This document shows positions 43,097 through 51,534 of a stretch of 64,000 nt of DNA, piece after piece. Both the position numbers and the translations under genes were made by a program. Source of the DNA: DATAMF01 sp964472565 (lineage in GTDB: Bacteria; Chloroflexota; Anaerolineae; Aggregatilineales; Aggregatilineaceae). Below the pieces are notes generated by a model that was not told the origin of the DNA, did not search any database, and saw nothing but the letters and a program-made list of their open reading frames with translations. The stretch is taken from assembly GCA_964472565.1 (NCBI GenBank), contig CAYYNB010000003.1:1-64000 (forward strand), given 5' to 3'. Numbering within the stretch: the first letter of the stretch is position 1; every line of letters starts with the position of its first letter.

Positions 43097-44131
43097 TTAA
43101 CCTGGAACCTGGACGAGAATAACAGTGATGTTATCTGGACCACCGCGCTCATTCGCCAGTTTCACCAACTTGTTGCAGGCATCTTGTGGTGTTGGCTCAT
43201 GCAGGACGGTTTCTTTGATCGTATCATCCGCAACGAGATTCCACAGCCCATCACTACACAATAACAACCGGGTCCGCGGTTGCAGTCGTCGCGTAATCGT
43301 ATCCACATCCAGATTATCACTCTGCCCAATTGCTCGATACAACACATTCTTCTGCGGATGATCGGGCATTTCTTCCCGCGTCAATTGATCCAACTCAACC
43401 AACCGCTGCACCAGGGAGTGATCGCGCGTAAGCTGGTCAATACCATCATTTGAAATGATATACGCCCGGCTGTCTCCCACATGCGCAAAGTAAGCCAGAT
43501 CACCCAAAACAACCGCCATTGTCGCGGTTGTTCCCCCTTCAGGAATCTGTTCGGTTACGGCTTCATTTGCTTTCTCAACCGCTGCCCGCAGCACTTCTGT
43601 CATCGCAGGCCGGTCCGAGTCGTTCATCTGGTTGGATATAAGCGGCAGCAAAATCTCATTGATAGCATACTGTCCAATCACGCGTGCCGCTAAAGCCGAT
43701 GCCTTTTCGCCATCATGATGTCCGCCCATACCATCGGCCACAATAAACAACCCGAATTCGGGTAAATTTTCATTACTGGCACTCGCCCCAACCAGACAGA
43801 ACATCGAATCTTGGTTATTGGGCCTGACCATTCCGACATCACTCAAATGTCCAACCCGCAGATGTTGTCCTGGTTTGGGCACAATAGCCTCCAATGGAGG
43901 AAGTTGGCGCGTCCCCCCTAACTCAACCGTATCAAACACAGTCGGGGTCACATCCGTTGGCGCAACCACAACCGTATTCGCTTTTTGATGATTACTCACT
44001 TTGTCAGCCTTCGGTGCCACAATCACGGGTTCTGGCGGGTGAGGTGGCTCGACGGGTCCTTTTGTAATACTGATCGTCTCCTGCGTTTGTTCAGGAGCGG
44101 ATTTACCCAAAACACGGCGTAGAAAATCCAT
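43097..44131 (-). CDS. PP2C-type Ser/Thr protein phosphatase
   Basis: A 344-residue protein. After a 90-residue Pro-rich, probably flexible N-terminus comes a PP2C/Stp1 domain with VRPNNQDSMFC, VADGMGGHHDGEKAS, GDSRAYIISND and GGPDNITVIL, which hold the metal-binding aspartates. It should reverse phosphorylation by the kinase encoded immediately upstream. GGAG lies before the ATG. Separated from neighbours by 15-16 bases. Confidence 0.96.
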   Translation of the reverse strand: MDFLRRVLGKSAPEQTQETISITKGPVEPPHPPEPVIVAPKADKVSNHQKANTVVVAPTDVTPTVFDTVELGGTRQLPPLEAIVPKPGQHLRVGHLSDVGMVRPNNQDSMFCLVGASASNENLPEFGLFIVADGMGGHHDGEKASALAARVIGQYAINEILLPLISNQMNDSDRPAMTEVLRAAVEKANEAVTEQIPEGGTTATMAVVLGDLAYFAHVGDSRAYIISNDGIDQLTRDHSLVQRLVELDQLTREEMPDHPQKNVLYRAIGQSDNLDVDTITRRLQPRTRLLLCSDGLWNLVADDTIKETVLHEPTPQDACNKLVKLANERGGPDNITVILVQVPG

Positions 44132-44146
44132 AATTATCTCCGGCGA

Positions 44147-46057
44147 TTATGCTTTAAGCGCATAGATACAATGATCCATTGAACCAATATACACCACCCC
44201 GTCTACCACAGTAGGTGAAGACGGGATTGGCCCGCCGGTAGTAAAACTCCACCGCAGGTGCCCTGATTTTGCCTCTACTGCATATACTTTGCCGTCAATC
44301 CCCCCAAAATAAACGACGCCGTTCGCATAGGCGGGCGACGAAGTGATTTGATTCTCTGTTTCATAACGCCAGCGCTCTTTTCCGCTTGACAGATCGAGCG
44401 CATACAAATTACCGTCTACCGAGCCGATAAAAAGTTTATCCTCCCCGACGGTGGGTGAAGAAATGATCGGCTTGTTCGTGCGGTAGGTCCATACTTTCCA
44501 GCCCCTGGTAATATCAAGCGCGTAGACCTGCCAATCCAACGACCCAAAATACACAATCCCCTCATGAGCAACGGGTGAAGATGTGACCCCACGTTTCGCC
44601 CGAAAACGCCATAACATTTGCCCCGACAGGTCAAGCGCGGCAACATCCCCCGATTCCATCCCGACCACAATGATCTCGTCTGTCACCAGGGGCTTCGACC
44701 GGACAGGCGCGCCCGCGGGCCATTTCCACTGCACGCGCCCCGTTGACAGTCGCACCGCGTAGACATTTCCATCATCGCTTCCAAAGAAAACATGCCCATG
44801 CGCTACGCGGGGTGACGATTGCACCGGGCCGCCTGTGGGGGCCGTCCAGTGAACCTGTCCCACTCTCGCATCCAGCGCATAGAGAAATTGATCAACCGAT
44901 CCAAATAGGATCAAATTCTCAACATCAGCAACGGCGGGCGACGAAACAATCGATTTATCAGCCGGATGTTTCCACTTAAAGGTGCCGTCCGCGGTGTTGA
45001 TCGCATACAGGTTATTATCGTACGCCCCCACATACAGCACACCCTTATGGACTGCCGGTGAGGATCGCACTTCATCCTCACACTTGAAACGCCAGAGCGC
45101 TTTGATACCCTCTTCAACCGCTCCCCATTCCGATAAGTCCTCAGCTTTTTCAACCGTTGTTTGACCGGCAAAGCTCGAAAAAACAGGCTTACTCAGCTTT
45201 TCAAGGGCTTCTTTCATAAGGCCCGCATTGATATACCGGTCAGCCGCGTCAAACGCCAGCGCTTTCATAACAATAGCGTCAAATTCGCCCGAAACGCGGT
45301 TGTTAATATCCCGAATGGGACGTTCCGCAAAAGTGAAGGGCGGTTCCAGCCGCGGATCCCGCCGTGTCAGGATATGGTGCAGCGTTGCTCCCACCCCATA
45401 CACGTCGCTCGCCGGACTCGCTTCCCCTCGATACTGTTCAGGAGCCGAATAGCCTTCGGTTCCAATCATGGTCCCTTTTTGTCCCACCTGAAACGTTTTG
45501 GCGATTCCAAAGTCCACCAGGCGCAGCCGCCCGTGTTGGTCGATCATGATATTCGAGGGTTTCACATCACGGAACACAATAGCTTCAGGCTGGTGGTTGT
45601 GCAGGTACCCTAACACATCGCATAATTCGAGTGCCCATTGCAAAACCGTTTCTACAGGCAGAAAATCATTCATCGAATTGATGATGGCGTCCAGGTCCCG
45701 TCCGTTGATATATTCCATTACAAGATAGGCCCGATCTTTGCTTGAAAAATAGTCATATATTTCGGGCACTGCGGGGTGACTCAGGGAAGCGAGCATGTCG
45801 GACTCTCGTTCAAAAGTCCGCAGAGTGAGTTCTCGCATACTCTTATCGGTGGTGAGATTAAGCATCTCTTTAACGGCAACATGGCGCTGCACATTCGGAA
45901 ATCGCAAGTCTCGCGCTTGATAAACCGATCCCATCCCCCCCACACCGATCACGCCGGTAATGCGATATCGATTCTGGAGGACGGAACCGGGTTGCAGGGC
46001 ATTTTCCCCTGAGGGTTGTTCTGGCAAATTCTTAGCGAATTTCTGCGTATCAACCAT
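44147..46057 (-). CDS. Ser/Thr protein kinase with PQQ beta-propeller
   Basis: A 636-residue protein. The kinase domain spans about 30-290: glycine loop GVIGVGGMGSVYQ, K63 in VAVKEM, the catalytic loop FRDVKPSNIM (D164; the usual His of HRD is Phe) and VDFG (D182). A short linker leads to about eight PQQ-like repeats (about 330-636; repeated SSPAV, LYVGAYDNNLYAI and W blades). No membrane span is seen, so the propeller should be cytoplasmic, unlike receptor kinases. The ATG at 46057 has AAGG upstream; the longer frame to 46168 is rejected. It heads the seven-gene signalling operon. Confidence 0.95.
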   Translation of the reverse strand: MVDTQKFAKNLPEQPSGENALQPGSVLQNRYRITGVIGVGGMGSVYQARDLRFPNVQRHVAVKEMLNLTTDKSMRELTLRTFERESDMLASLSHPAVPEIYDYFSSKDRAYLVMEYINGRDLDAIINSMNDFLPVETVLQWALELCDVLGYLHNHQPEAIVFRDVKPSNIMIDQHGRLRLVDFGIAKTFQVGQKGTMIGTEGYSAPEQYRGEASPASDVYGVGATLHHILTRRDPRLEPPFTFAERPIRDINNRVSGEFDAIVMKALAFDAADRYINAGLMKEALEKLSKPVFSSFAGQTTVEKAEDLSEWGAVEEGIKALWRFKCEDEVRSSPAVHKGVLYVGAYDNNLYAINTADGTFKWKHPADKSIVSSPAVADVENLILFGSVDQFLYALDARVGQVHWTAPTGGPVQSSPRVAHGHVFFGSDDGNVYAVRLSTGRVQWKWPAGAPVRSKPLVTDEIIVVGMESGDVAALDLSGQMLWRFRAKRGVTSSPVAHEGIVYFGSLDWQVYALDITRGWKVWTYRTNKPIISSPTVGEDKLFIGSVDGNLYALDLSSGKERWRYETENQITSSPAYANGVVYFGGIDGKVYAVEAKSGHLRWSFTTGGPIPSSPTVVDGVVYIGSMDHCIYALKA

Positions 46058-46121
46058 TGCCATAACCTTCTGCTGGATAATTAGGGCGGGAATGAAAAAT
46101 TTACTTACTATGATTTGTCGT

Positions 46122-46150
46122 ATTATAGTGTCGCCCGTAGGTTCTCGCAA
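46122..46150 (-). promoter_or_regulatory. Sigma-70 promoter of the kinase operon
   Basis: Read on the minus strand: TTGCGA (46145-46150), 17 bases, then TATAAT (46122-46127). It is near consensus and lies about 65 bases before the kinase start. The same AT-rich core may also serve the divergent hemW gene. Confidence 0.8.
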
Positions 46151-46168
46151 TCGCTCTAAGGAATACAA

Positions 46169-47362
46169 ATGATTTTCGCTTCGCCTTCAGTGTCCAATCA
46201 AACGCTGGCTGTTTATCTCCATATTCCCTTCTGCCAGACACGCTGTTCCTACTGCGCCTTTAACACCTATACGGGCCAGTCCAGCCGGATTGTGCCTTAT
46301 ATGCGCGCCCTCACCCGTGAGATTCAGTGGGTGACTCAGGATCGCCGCGCTCCGGCCATCTCCCTTTATTTTGGAGGGGGAACGCCCAGTTTGGTACCTG
46401 CTTCTGAATTACAGCGTACTATTCAAACCTGTGCAGAGACTTTTTTGCTCTCATCCAACGCCGAGATCACCTTAGAAGCCAACCCTGGTACAGTAGATCG
46501 CTCCTATCTCGATGATCTTCGCCGGGCGGGGGTTAATCGCCTGAGTATTGGCATGCAGTCCGCCCACCCCAGCGAGTTACAGCTTTTTGCTCGTGGGCAT
46601 ACGATCGCAGATGTGCGTACGACGGTTCACGCGGCACGTTTATCGGGTTTTGAAAACATAAATCTGGACCTCATTTATGGTGTTCCCCATCAAACCCTTC
46701 AGATGTGGCAGATCAGTTTACAGACCGCTTTGGCGCTGCACCCCGATCATCTGTCCTTATATGGTTTAGGCATCGAACCCGCTACCCCAATGGAACGCTG
46801 GATCAATCATGGCAGCTTGCCCGCGCCCGATCCCGACTTGGCCGCCGATATGTACGAGTGGGCATCCGAAATCCTGCGTGATTCAGGTTTCGTTCAGTAT
46901 GAAATCAGCAATTGGGCCAGACCAGGCCGCGAGTCGCGTCACAATTTGCACTATTGGCGCAATTTTGCCTATCTTGGTTTTGGCGCGGGAGCACATGGTT
47001 ATGCCGCCCGGACTCGCTACAGTAATGTGTTACTCCCCGCTCACTACATTCAGCACATCGAGTCCCAGCTCGATCCCCTGCCCTTTCCCCTTTCCGCCGC
47101 CGCCGAAGAGGTGCTGACCATTGATCCATCTCAGGAAATGTCCGAAATGATGCTGATGAGTTTGCGTCTGTTGCAAGAAGGGTTATCCCTCTCCACGTTT
47201 CATACCCGCTTCGGACAGGACTTATGGGATGTCTACGGGCCGCAGTTAGACCGTTTGATCGAGTTTGGCCTGTTAGAGTTGGCTCGTACCCCCGATGCCC
47301 GCGTGCGTTTAACCCAACGCGGCAGGCTCTTAGGCAACCAGGTCTTTGCTCAGTTCGTGTAA
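46169..47362 (+). CDS. hemW: HemW-like radical SAM protein
   Basis: A 397-residue radical SAM protein of the coproporphyrinogen-oxidase-like group. The cluster motif is C22-x3-C26-x2-C29 in PFCQTRCSYCAF, the SAM-binding GGGTPS lies near 72, and LDLIYGVPHQT lies near 170. HemW proteins are heme chaperones, whereas true HemN oxidases have additional N-terminal residues and a GxGxP context; the short N-terminus favours HemW. AAGGA lies before the ATG. The gene is divergent from the kinase operon. No other heme gene is nearby. Confidence 0.9.
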   Translation: MIFASPSVSNQTLAVYLHIPFCQTRCSYCAFNTYTGQSSRIVPYMRALTREIQWVTQDRRAPAISLYFGGGTPSLVPASELQRTIQTCAETFLLSSNAEITLEANPGTVDRSYLDDLRRAGVNRLSIGMQSAHPSELQLFARGHTIADVRTTVHAARLSGFENINLDLIYGVPHQTLQMWQISLQTALALHPDHLSLYGLGIEPATPMERWINHGSLPAPDPDLAADMYEWASEILRDSGFVQYEISNWARPGRESRHNLHYWRNFAYLGFGAGAHGYAARTRYSNVLLPAHYIQHIESQLDPLPFPLSAAAEEVLTIDPSQEMSEMMLMSLRLLQEGLSLSTFHTRFGQDLWDVYGPQLDRLIEFGLLELARTPDARVRLTQRGRLLGNQVFAQFV

Positions 47363-47380
47363 GTTGAACATGATTAACTA

Positions 47381-47405
47381 TCGAAGTTAGCCATTCGAGT
47401 TAGCC
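47381..47405. repeat. Short direct repeat upstream of a lipoprotein gene
   Basis: TCGAAGTTAGCC (47381-47392) is followed at a 13-base period by TTCGAGTTAGCC (47394-47405). It lies in the gene-free stretch 47363-47520 and could be a regulator site or chance. Confidence 0.3.
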
Positions 47406-47520
47406 GGTGTATAGGGATGACATCCCCGCACACCTGTGCTATTCTGATAGTGTCCTGTTTTCTATTCACAGCAGGGGCAGCACTTTTTATGAACTTCTGC
47501 ACCGGGCAGGTGGTGACTTG

Positions 47521-47985
47521 ATGCGCCGTTTAATGACATGGTTCGTGCTTTTGTGGTTTCTGCTAACAGCCTGCGGTGGCGATACAGAATCGCCATCCGT
47601 CACCCGGACGCCGCTGCCGCCCGCCATCAACACCCAATCGCCCGTCTTGCTGCGTCTCCAGCGTAACTATGAAGGTCTGCATGATGGCCTTGACGCCCTC
47701 TCGGAGATTTGGGAAAGTCTGGCGGCAGGCGAAGAAGTCCAGTGCGGACAATATCCCACTCCACCAGGGCCTGAAAGCATCAGCACCGAAGGTGATCCCG
47801 CCTACGAGACGTTAGCCGAACTCTTGCGCAGCGCCGCCATCGATCTCGATACCGCCCTGAATCTGTGGAAAGCCGAATGCAAAAAACCTCGCGCTGTTCC
47901 ATCCCTGGATGTAATCAATCAGGGTTTGTTGGCTGTCGGTTCGGCAGACGATGCGCTGCGCGAGGCTGAGAACCTGTTGCCGTAG
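47521..47985 (+). CDS. Small lipoprotein, unknown
   Basis: A 154-residue predicted lipoprotein with the lipobox LLTAC (Cys18), a Thr/Pro-rich linker and a helical C-terminal domain (about 45-154) with two cysteines (in EVQCGQY and EAECKKPR) that may form a disulfide. The start is placed at 47521 because it gives a complete signal peptide and follows AGGTGGTGA. No family recognised. It is monocistronic as far as can be seen. Confidence 0.75.
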   Translation: MRRLMTWFVLLWFLLTACGGDTESPSVTRTPLPPAINTQSPVLLRLQRNYEGLHDGLDALSEIWESLAAGEEVQCGQYPTPPGPESISTEGDPAYETLAELLRSAAIDLDTALNLWKAECKKPRAVPSLDVINQGLLAVGSADDALREAENLLP

Positions 47986-47996
47986 CGTTTATTTCG

Positions 47997-49028
47997 TCAT
48001 TTTATCGGGTAGAGCGGTGTGTGTTTGAGCGCGGCTATATCCGCCGCACCGCTGACAAATAGTGCAATTCGAATCTCGGTGCTAATCTCCCAGATAATCT
48101 GCCGCACAGCGTCCACGGATTCATTCGCGGCCTTCAAAAATGGTCCCGCGATCCCGCCAATTTCAGCGCCGAGCGCGATGCACTTCGCGATATCCAACCC
48201 ATCCCGCAAGCCGCCGCTGGCAATAATCGGCATATCCGGCGCGGCTTCCCGCACATATCGAATGCTGTCCGCCGTCGGAATTCCCCAATCTGCGAATGTC
48301 CGCGCCACATGCGCATGTCGTGCGGTTGGCGCGCGGTGATACTCCACTTCGCTCCACGAAGTTCCACCAGCGCCCGCCACATCGATTGCCTGCACGCCCG
48401 CATCCGCCAGTTGGCGCGCGTCTTGAACCGAAAATCCCCATCCCACCTCTTTTGCAATCACTGGAATCTCAAGCTGTCGGCAAACTTGTTCAACTTTTGC
48501 CAGCAGTCCACTGAAATCCCCATCACCTTCCGGTTGTACTGCTTCTTGCAGCGCATTAAAATGCAGAATCAGTGCATCCGCCTCGATCATATCGACAGCC
48601 CGGCGACACTCCTCGATCCCGTATCCATAATTCAGTTGCACGGCCCCCAGATTCGCGAACAGCAGAATATCCGGCGCAACTTGCCGCACTTGGTAAGTGT
48701 TTGTCAGTTCCGGGTCCTCAATTGCCGCTCGCATCGATCCCAGGCCCATCGCAATCCTGGCTTCTTGTGCCGCTTCCGCGAGCGTCCGGTTAATGTTTTG
48801 GGCGCGTTCTGTGCCGCCTGTCATCGAGGAAATCAGAATCGGCGCGCTCAAGGTTTTCCCAAAGAATGTGGTGGCGCAATTCACCTGAGCCAGATCAAGT
48901 TCAGGCACCGCTTGGTGCATAAACTGGTAGCGTTCCAAACCCGTCGTCAATCTTGGAAATTGGACTTCTTTTTCCAAATTAATGCGGATATGGTCATCCT
49001 TGCGTTGTTCGGTCGTAACTTCTGACAT
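47997..49028 (-). CDS. fni: Type 2 isopentenyl-diphosphate delta-isomerase
   Basis: A 343-residue FMN-dependent isomerase interconverting IPP and DMAPP for isoprenoid synthesis. The opening RKDDHIRINLEKEVQ is diagnostic, followed by APILISSMTGGTE near 75, MGLGSMRAA near 103, and VAGAGGTSWSEVE near 210. The ATG at 49028 matches the family start; the longer frame to 49163 overlaps the divergent acpP and is rejected. It is divergent from acpP. Confidence 0.96.
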   Translation of the reverse strand: MSEVTTEQRKDDHIRINLEKEVQFPRLTTGLERYQFMHQAVPELDLAQVNCATTFFGKTLSAPILISSMTGGTERAQNINRTLAEAAQEARIAMGLGSMRAAIEDPELTNTYQVRQVAPDILLFANLGAVQLNYGYGIEECRRAVDMIEADALILHFNALQEAVQPEGDGDFSGLLAKVEQVCRQLEIPVIAKEVGWGFSVQDARQLADAGVQAIDVAGAGGTSWSEVEYHRAPTARHAHVARTFADWGIPTADSIRYVREAAPDMPIIASGGLRDGLDIAKCIALGAEIGGIAGPFLKAANESVDAVRQIIWEISTEIRIALFVSGAADIAALKHTPLYPIK

Positions 49029-49156
49029 GAAGTGGTGTTCCTTGTCTCTGGACAACATATGTTGGAGTGGGTAAACTCGTTTGCGCCAACAGAATATAGC
49101 AGAAGTTTTCTGTTCGGTGTAGATTATGAGCCACATACATTTGGAGGTATACCAGA

Positions 49157-49390
49157 ATGGCAACGACTGATGAACGCATCAAAAATATTATCGTCGAGTT
49201 GCTGGGCGTAGATGAAGACAAAGTTGTGCCCGAAGCCCGTTTTCGTGAAGATCTCGAAGCGGACTCACTCGACCTCGTTGAATTGATCATGGCTTTTGAA
49301 GATGAATTCGGCGGCGAAATTTCGGACGAAGAAGCCCAGAAGATCACCACCGTAGGCGACGCCATCACCTACATCAACACCTATATGTAG
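49157..49390 (+). CDS. acpP: Acyl carrier protein
   Basis: A 77-residue acidic acyl carrier protein. The phosphopantetheine serine is S37 in EADSLDLVELI. It carries acyl chains in fatty acid synthesis. GGAGG lies before the ATG. No fatty-acid synthesis gene is adjacent; it appears to be alone, followed by a terminator. Confidence 0.97.
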   Translation: MATTDERIKNIIVELLGVDEDKVVPEARFREDLEADSLDLVELIMAFEDEFGGEISDEEAQKITTVGDAITYINTYM

Positions 49391-49471
49391 TAGTGTTCAT
49401 CGGGCACAAAAGCGGTAGACGGCACAGTTTATCGCTGATAAAGCGCTGCTCATATTTGGCCGAGCAGTTAG

Positions 49472-49502
49472 AAGGTGTATGAATTTTCGTACACCTTTTT
49501 CT
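49472..49502 (+). terminator. Intrinsic terminator after acpP
   Basis: AAGGTGTA (49472-49479) pairs with TACACCTT (49490-49497) around a 10-base loop and is followed by TTT and CTT. It lies about 80 bases past the acpP stop and 20 bases before the LRR start. Confidence 0.8.
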
Positions 49503-49516
49503 TGTTGGAGAATATC

Positions 49517-50923
49517 ATGCGTACAGTCTTCTGCACCCTGATCGTGGTATTACTGGTCATGCTGCCAGGTGTTCCACTCCTCCAGGCCCAGACCGATCCG
49601 GCTTATCAGGAAGCGCTAAGCCGCATTCAGATCGCCAACAAAGCAGGCTCAAGTCAACTGGACCTCTCTTCACTGAAGTTGACGCAGGTTCCCCCCGAAA
49701 TCGGCCACCTTACCAGCTTGAAGCAGCTTGACCTGTCCTATAACTCCCTGACCAGTCTGCCGCCGGAAATCGGCCAGCTCACGAACCTGCAAGAACTCAA
49801 CGCACACTTTAATTCCCTGACCGGACTTCCGTCGGAAATCGGTCAGCTCACGAACCTGCGGAAATTCGATATAAGCTATAACCAGTTAACCGAACTTCCG
49901 CCCGAAATTAATCAACTGGTCAATTTGCAAGAACTGGTTGTGTCCAATAACGATCTGCGCGACCTGGAGATTGATCAGCTTGTCAATCTGCACAAGCTCG
50001 ATGTGTCACTCAACATTCTGACCAACTTCCCGCCGGAAATTAGCCGTTTCACTCATCTGAGGCACCTCAATCTATCACTCAACATCCTGACCAGCCTGCC
50101 TCCCGCAATCGGCCAACTGACAAATCTGCAAGAACTGAATCTCTTCAGTAACCGATTAACCACGCTCCCCGCCGAGATCGGCCAGTTAGTCCGGTTGCAA
50201 AATCTCAACCTGTCGTCAAATTCCCTGGCGAATCTTCCGTCCGAAATAAGCCAGTTAGAGCATCTGCAAGTCTTTGAAGCCTCATATAATGACCTCACCA
50301 GCTTTCCGGTTGAGATCGAACAATTTGTGAATCTGCAAAAACTGGACTTGTCAGGGAACGATCTATCCAGTCTGCCGCCAGAGATTGGTCAATTGGTGAA
50401 TTTGCAAAATCTTGGCCTGTTCAATACGGGATTGACGACCCTGCCGCCGGAGATCGGTCAGCTTGCCAGCTTACAATGGCTTGATTTGGCTGGTAACGGG
50501 TTGACGACCCTGCCGCCGGAAATCGGCCAACTCACCAACTTGCAGAACCTTTATTTGACCAGCAATGAACTGCGCGAGCTTCCTCCCGAAATTGGGCAGC
50601 TTGTGAATCTCCAGCGCCTCTACATCCTCAATAACCAACTGACCAGTCTGCCGCCCGAAATCGGTCAGTTAACCAGCTTGCAAGAGCTAAATGTTATTGG
50701 CAACCGTCTGACCCATTTACCACCCGAAATCGGTCACTTAGTGAATCTGTGGCTGCTTTCAGCCGCCCAAAACGACCTAATCGATCTGCCATCAGAATTA
50801 GGCCAACTGCCGCTTCAGGTGCTTGACCTTGCTGACAATCCACTTGAATCGCCGCCACCGGAGGTTATTGAGCGGGGAACCGAGGCCATTCTGGAATATT
50901 TACGCCAGTCAGGGCAGAGTTAA
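49517..50923 (+). CDS. Secreted leucine-rich repeat protein with Roco-type cap
   Basis: A 468-residue protein. A signal peptide (about 1-24, ending LLQAQ) leads to about 17 LRRs of 23 residues (pattern LTNLQELxLxxNxLTxLPPEIGQ). Repeat 4 is shortened by about two residues. The C-terminal cap reads NPLESPPPEVIERGTEAILEYL, which is the segment that normally joins LRRs to the Roc GTPase domain in bacterial Roco proteins, but here the protein ends just after. It is thus an LRR solenoid of Roco ancestry sent outside the cytoplasm, presumably for binding. The ATG follows TTGGAG. The 69-base DNA repeats could allow repeat-number change. Confidence 0.88.
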   Translation: MRTVFCTLIVVLLVMLPGVPLLQAQTDPAYQEALSRIQIANKAGSSQLDLSSLKLTQVPPEIGHLTSLKQLDLSYNSLTSLPPEIGQLTNLQELNAHFNSLTGLPSEIGQLTNLRKFDISYNQLTELPPEINQLVNLQELVVSNNDLRDLEIDQLVNLHKLDVSLNILTNFPPEISRFTHLRHLNLSLNILTSLPPAIGQLTNLQELNLFSNRLTTLPAEIGQLVRLQNLNLSSNSLANLPSEISQLEHLQVFEASYNDLTSFPVEIEQFVNLQKLDLSGNDLSSLPPEIGQLVNLQNLGLFNTGLTTLPPEIGQLASLQWLDLAGNGLTTLPPEIGQLTNLQNLYLTSNELRELPPEIGQLVNLQRLYILNNQLTSLPPEIGQLTSLQELNVIGNRLTHLPPEIGHLVNLWLLSAAQNDLIDLPSELGQLPLQVLDLADNPLESPPPEVIERGTEAILEYLRQSGQS

Positions 50924-51534
50924 CGGCCCTTTTTAAGTTCCGAAACGCTGGCAATCATCACCACACCAGCCGCCGAAAACACCGTCAGCCCGATAATTCC
51001 CGGTCCGATTTTTGTAATAATCTGGAAATTATCCAGAAGTTCCGCGCTGCGCGTCAGTCCCATCCATCCGGCCACCACACCAATAATCAAAGTGGATGCC
51101 AACGCCAGCATTTGCCAGCGTTTGGGCGTTACTAGTGCCGTCCCCACCGCCGCCAACCCCATAACCGTCATCAGTGCCATCTGTCGGTAGTTCGGATCAT
51201 CGCGCGTTTCCGTAAAAAACTCCATCGGTGGCACCATCCGCAGCGCGAGCAACACCGCAACGGCTCGAACAATCCACCGCATCCGCGCATCGGTTAATCC
51301 ATTCGCTGCCAGTGCGAGCGCAAACGCCAGCATCACATGCGGCATCCGTAGCAGCAAGCTGGTTAATAGCGTGGGCGAACTCGCCCGCACCGCTGGATGC
51401 AAGCTCGTCCATTCCGCCAGATCAAATCCATTCATAGTGAATCCTGCTGTTGTATGTGTGTACCATGCGAGGTAGTAACACACAATCGCCGCCGCAATAC
51501 ACCCCATCAGCGCCCAGCTTCGCCGCATGTTCAT
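50920..51534 (-). CDS. Polytopic membrane protein, unknown
   Basis: A 204-residue protein with about five membrane spans (near 8-28, 58-80, 85-105, 118-138, 142-160 and a final one near 175-195). No family motif recognised. Its start overlaps the AAA+ ATPase stop (ATGA at 51531-51534), and its stop shares TTAA (50920-50923) with the convergent LRR gene. It is the last gene of the long minus-strand run. Confidence 0.75.
   Translation of the reverse strand: MNMRRSWALMGCIAAAIVCYYLAWYTHTTAGFTMNGFDLAEWTSLHPAVRASSPTLLTSLLLRMPHVMLAFALALAANGLTDARMRWIVRAVAVLLALRMVPPMEFFTETRDDPNYRQMALMTVMGLAAVGTALVTPKRWQMLALASTLIIGVVAGWMGLTRSAELLDNFQIITKIGPGIIGLTVFSAAGVVMIASVSELKKGR

Noticed and set aside
49517..50923. 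LRR DNA repeats as a mobile or CRISPR-like array
   Set aside because: The 69-base periodicity follows from 23-residue leucine-rich repeats in a continuous reading frame.
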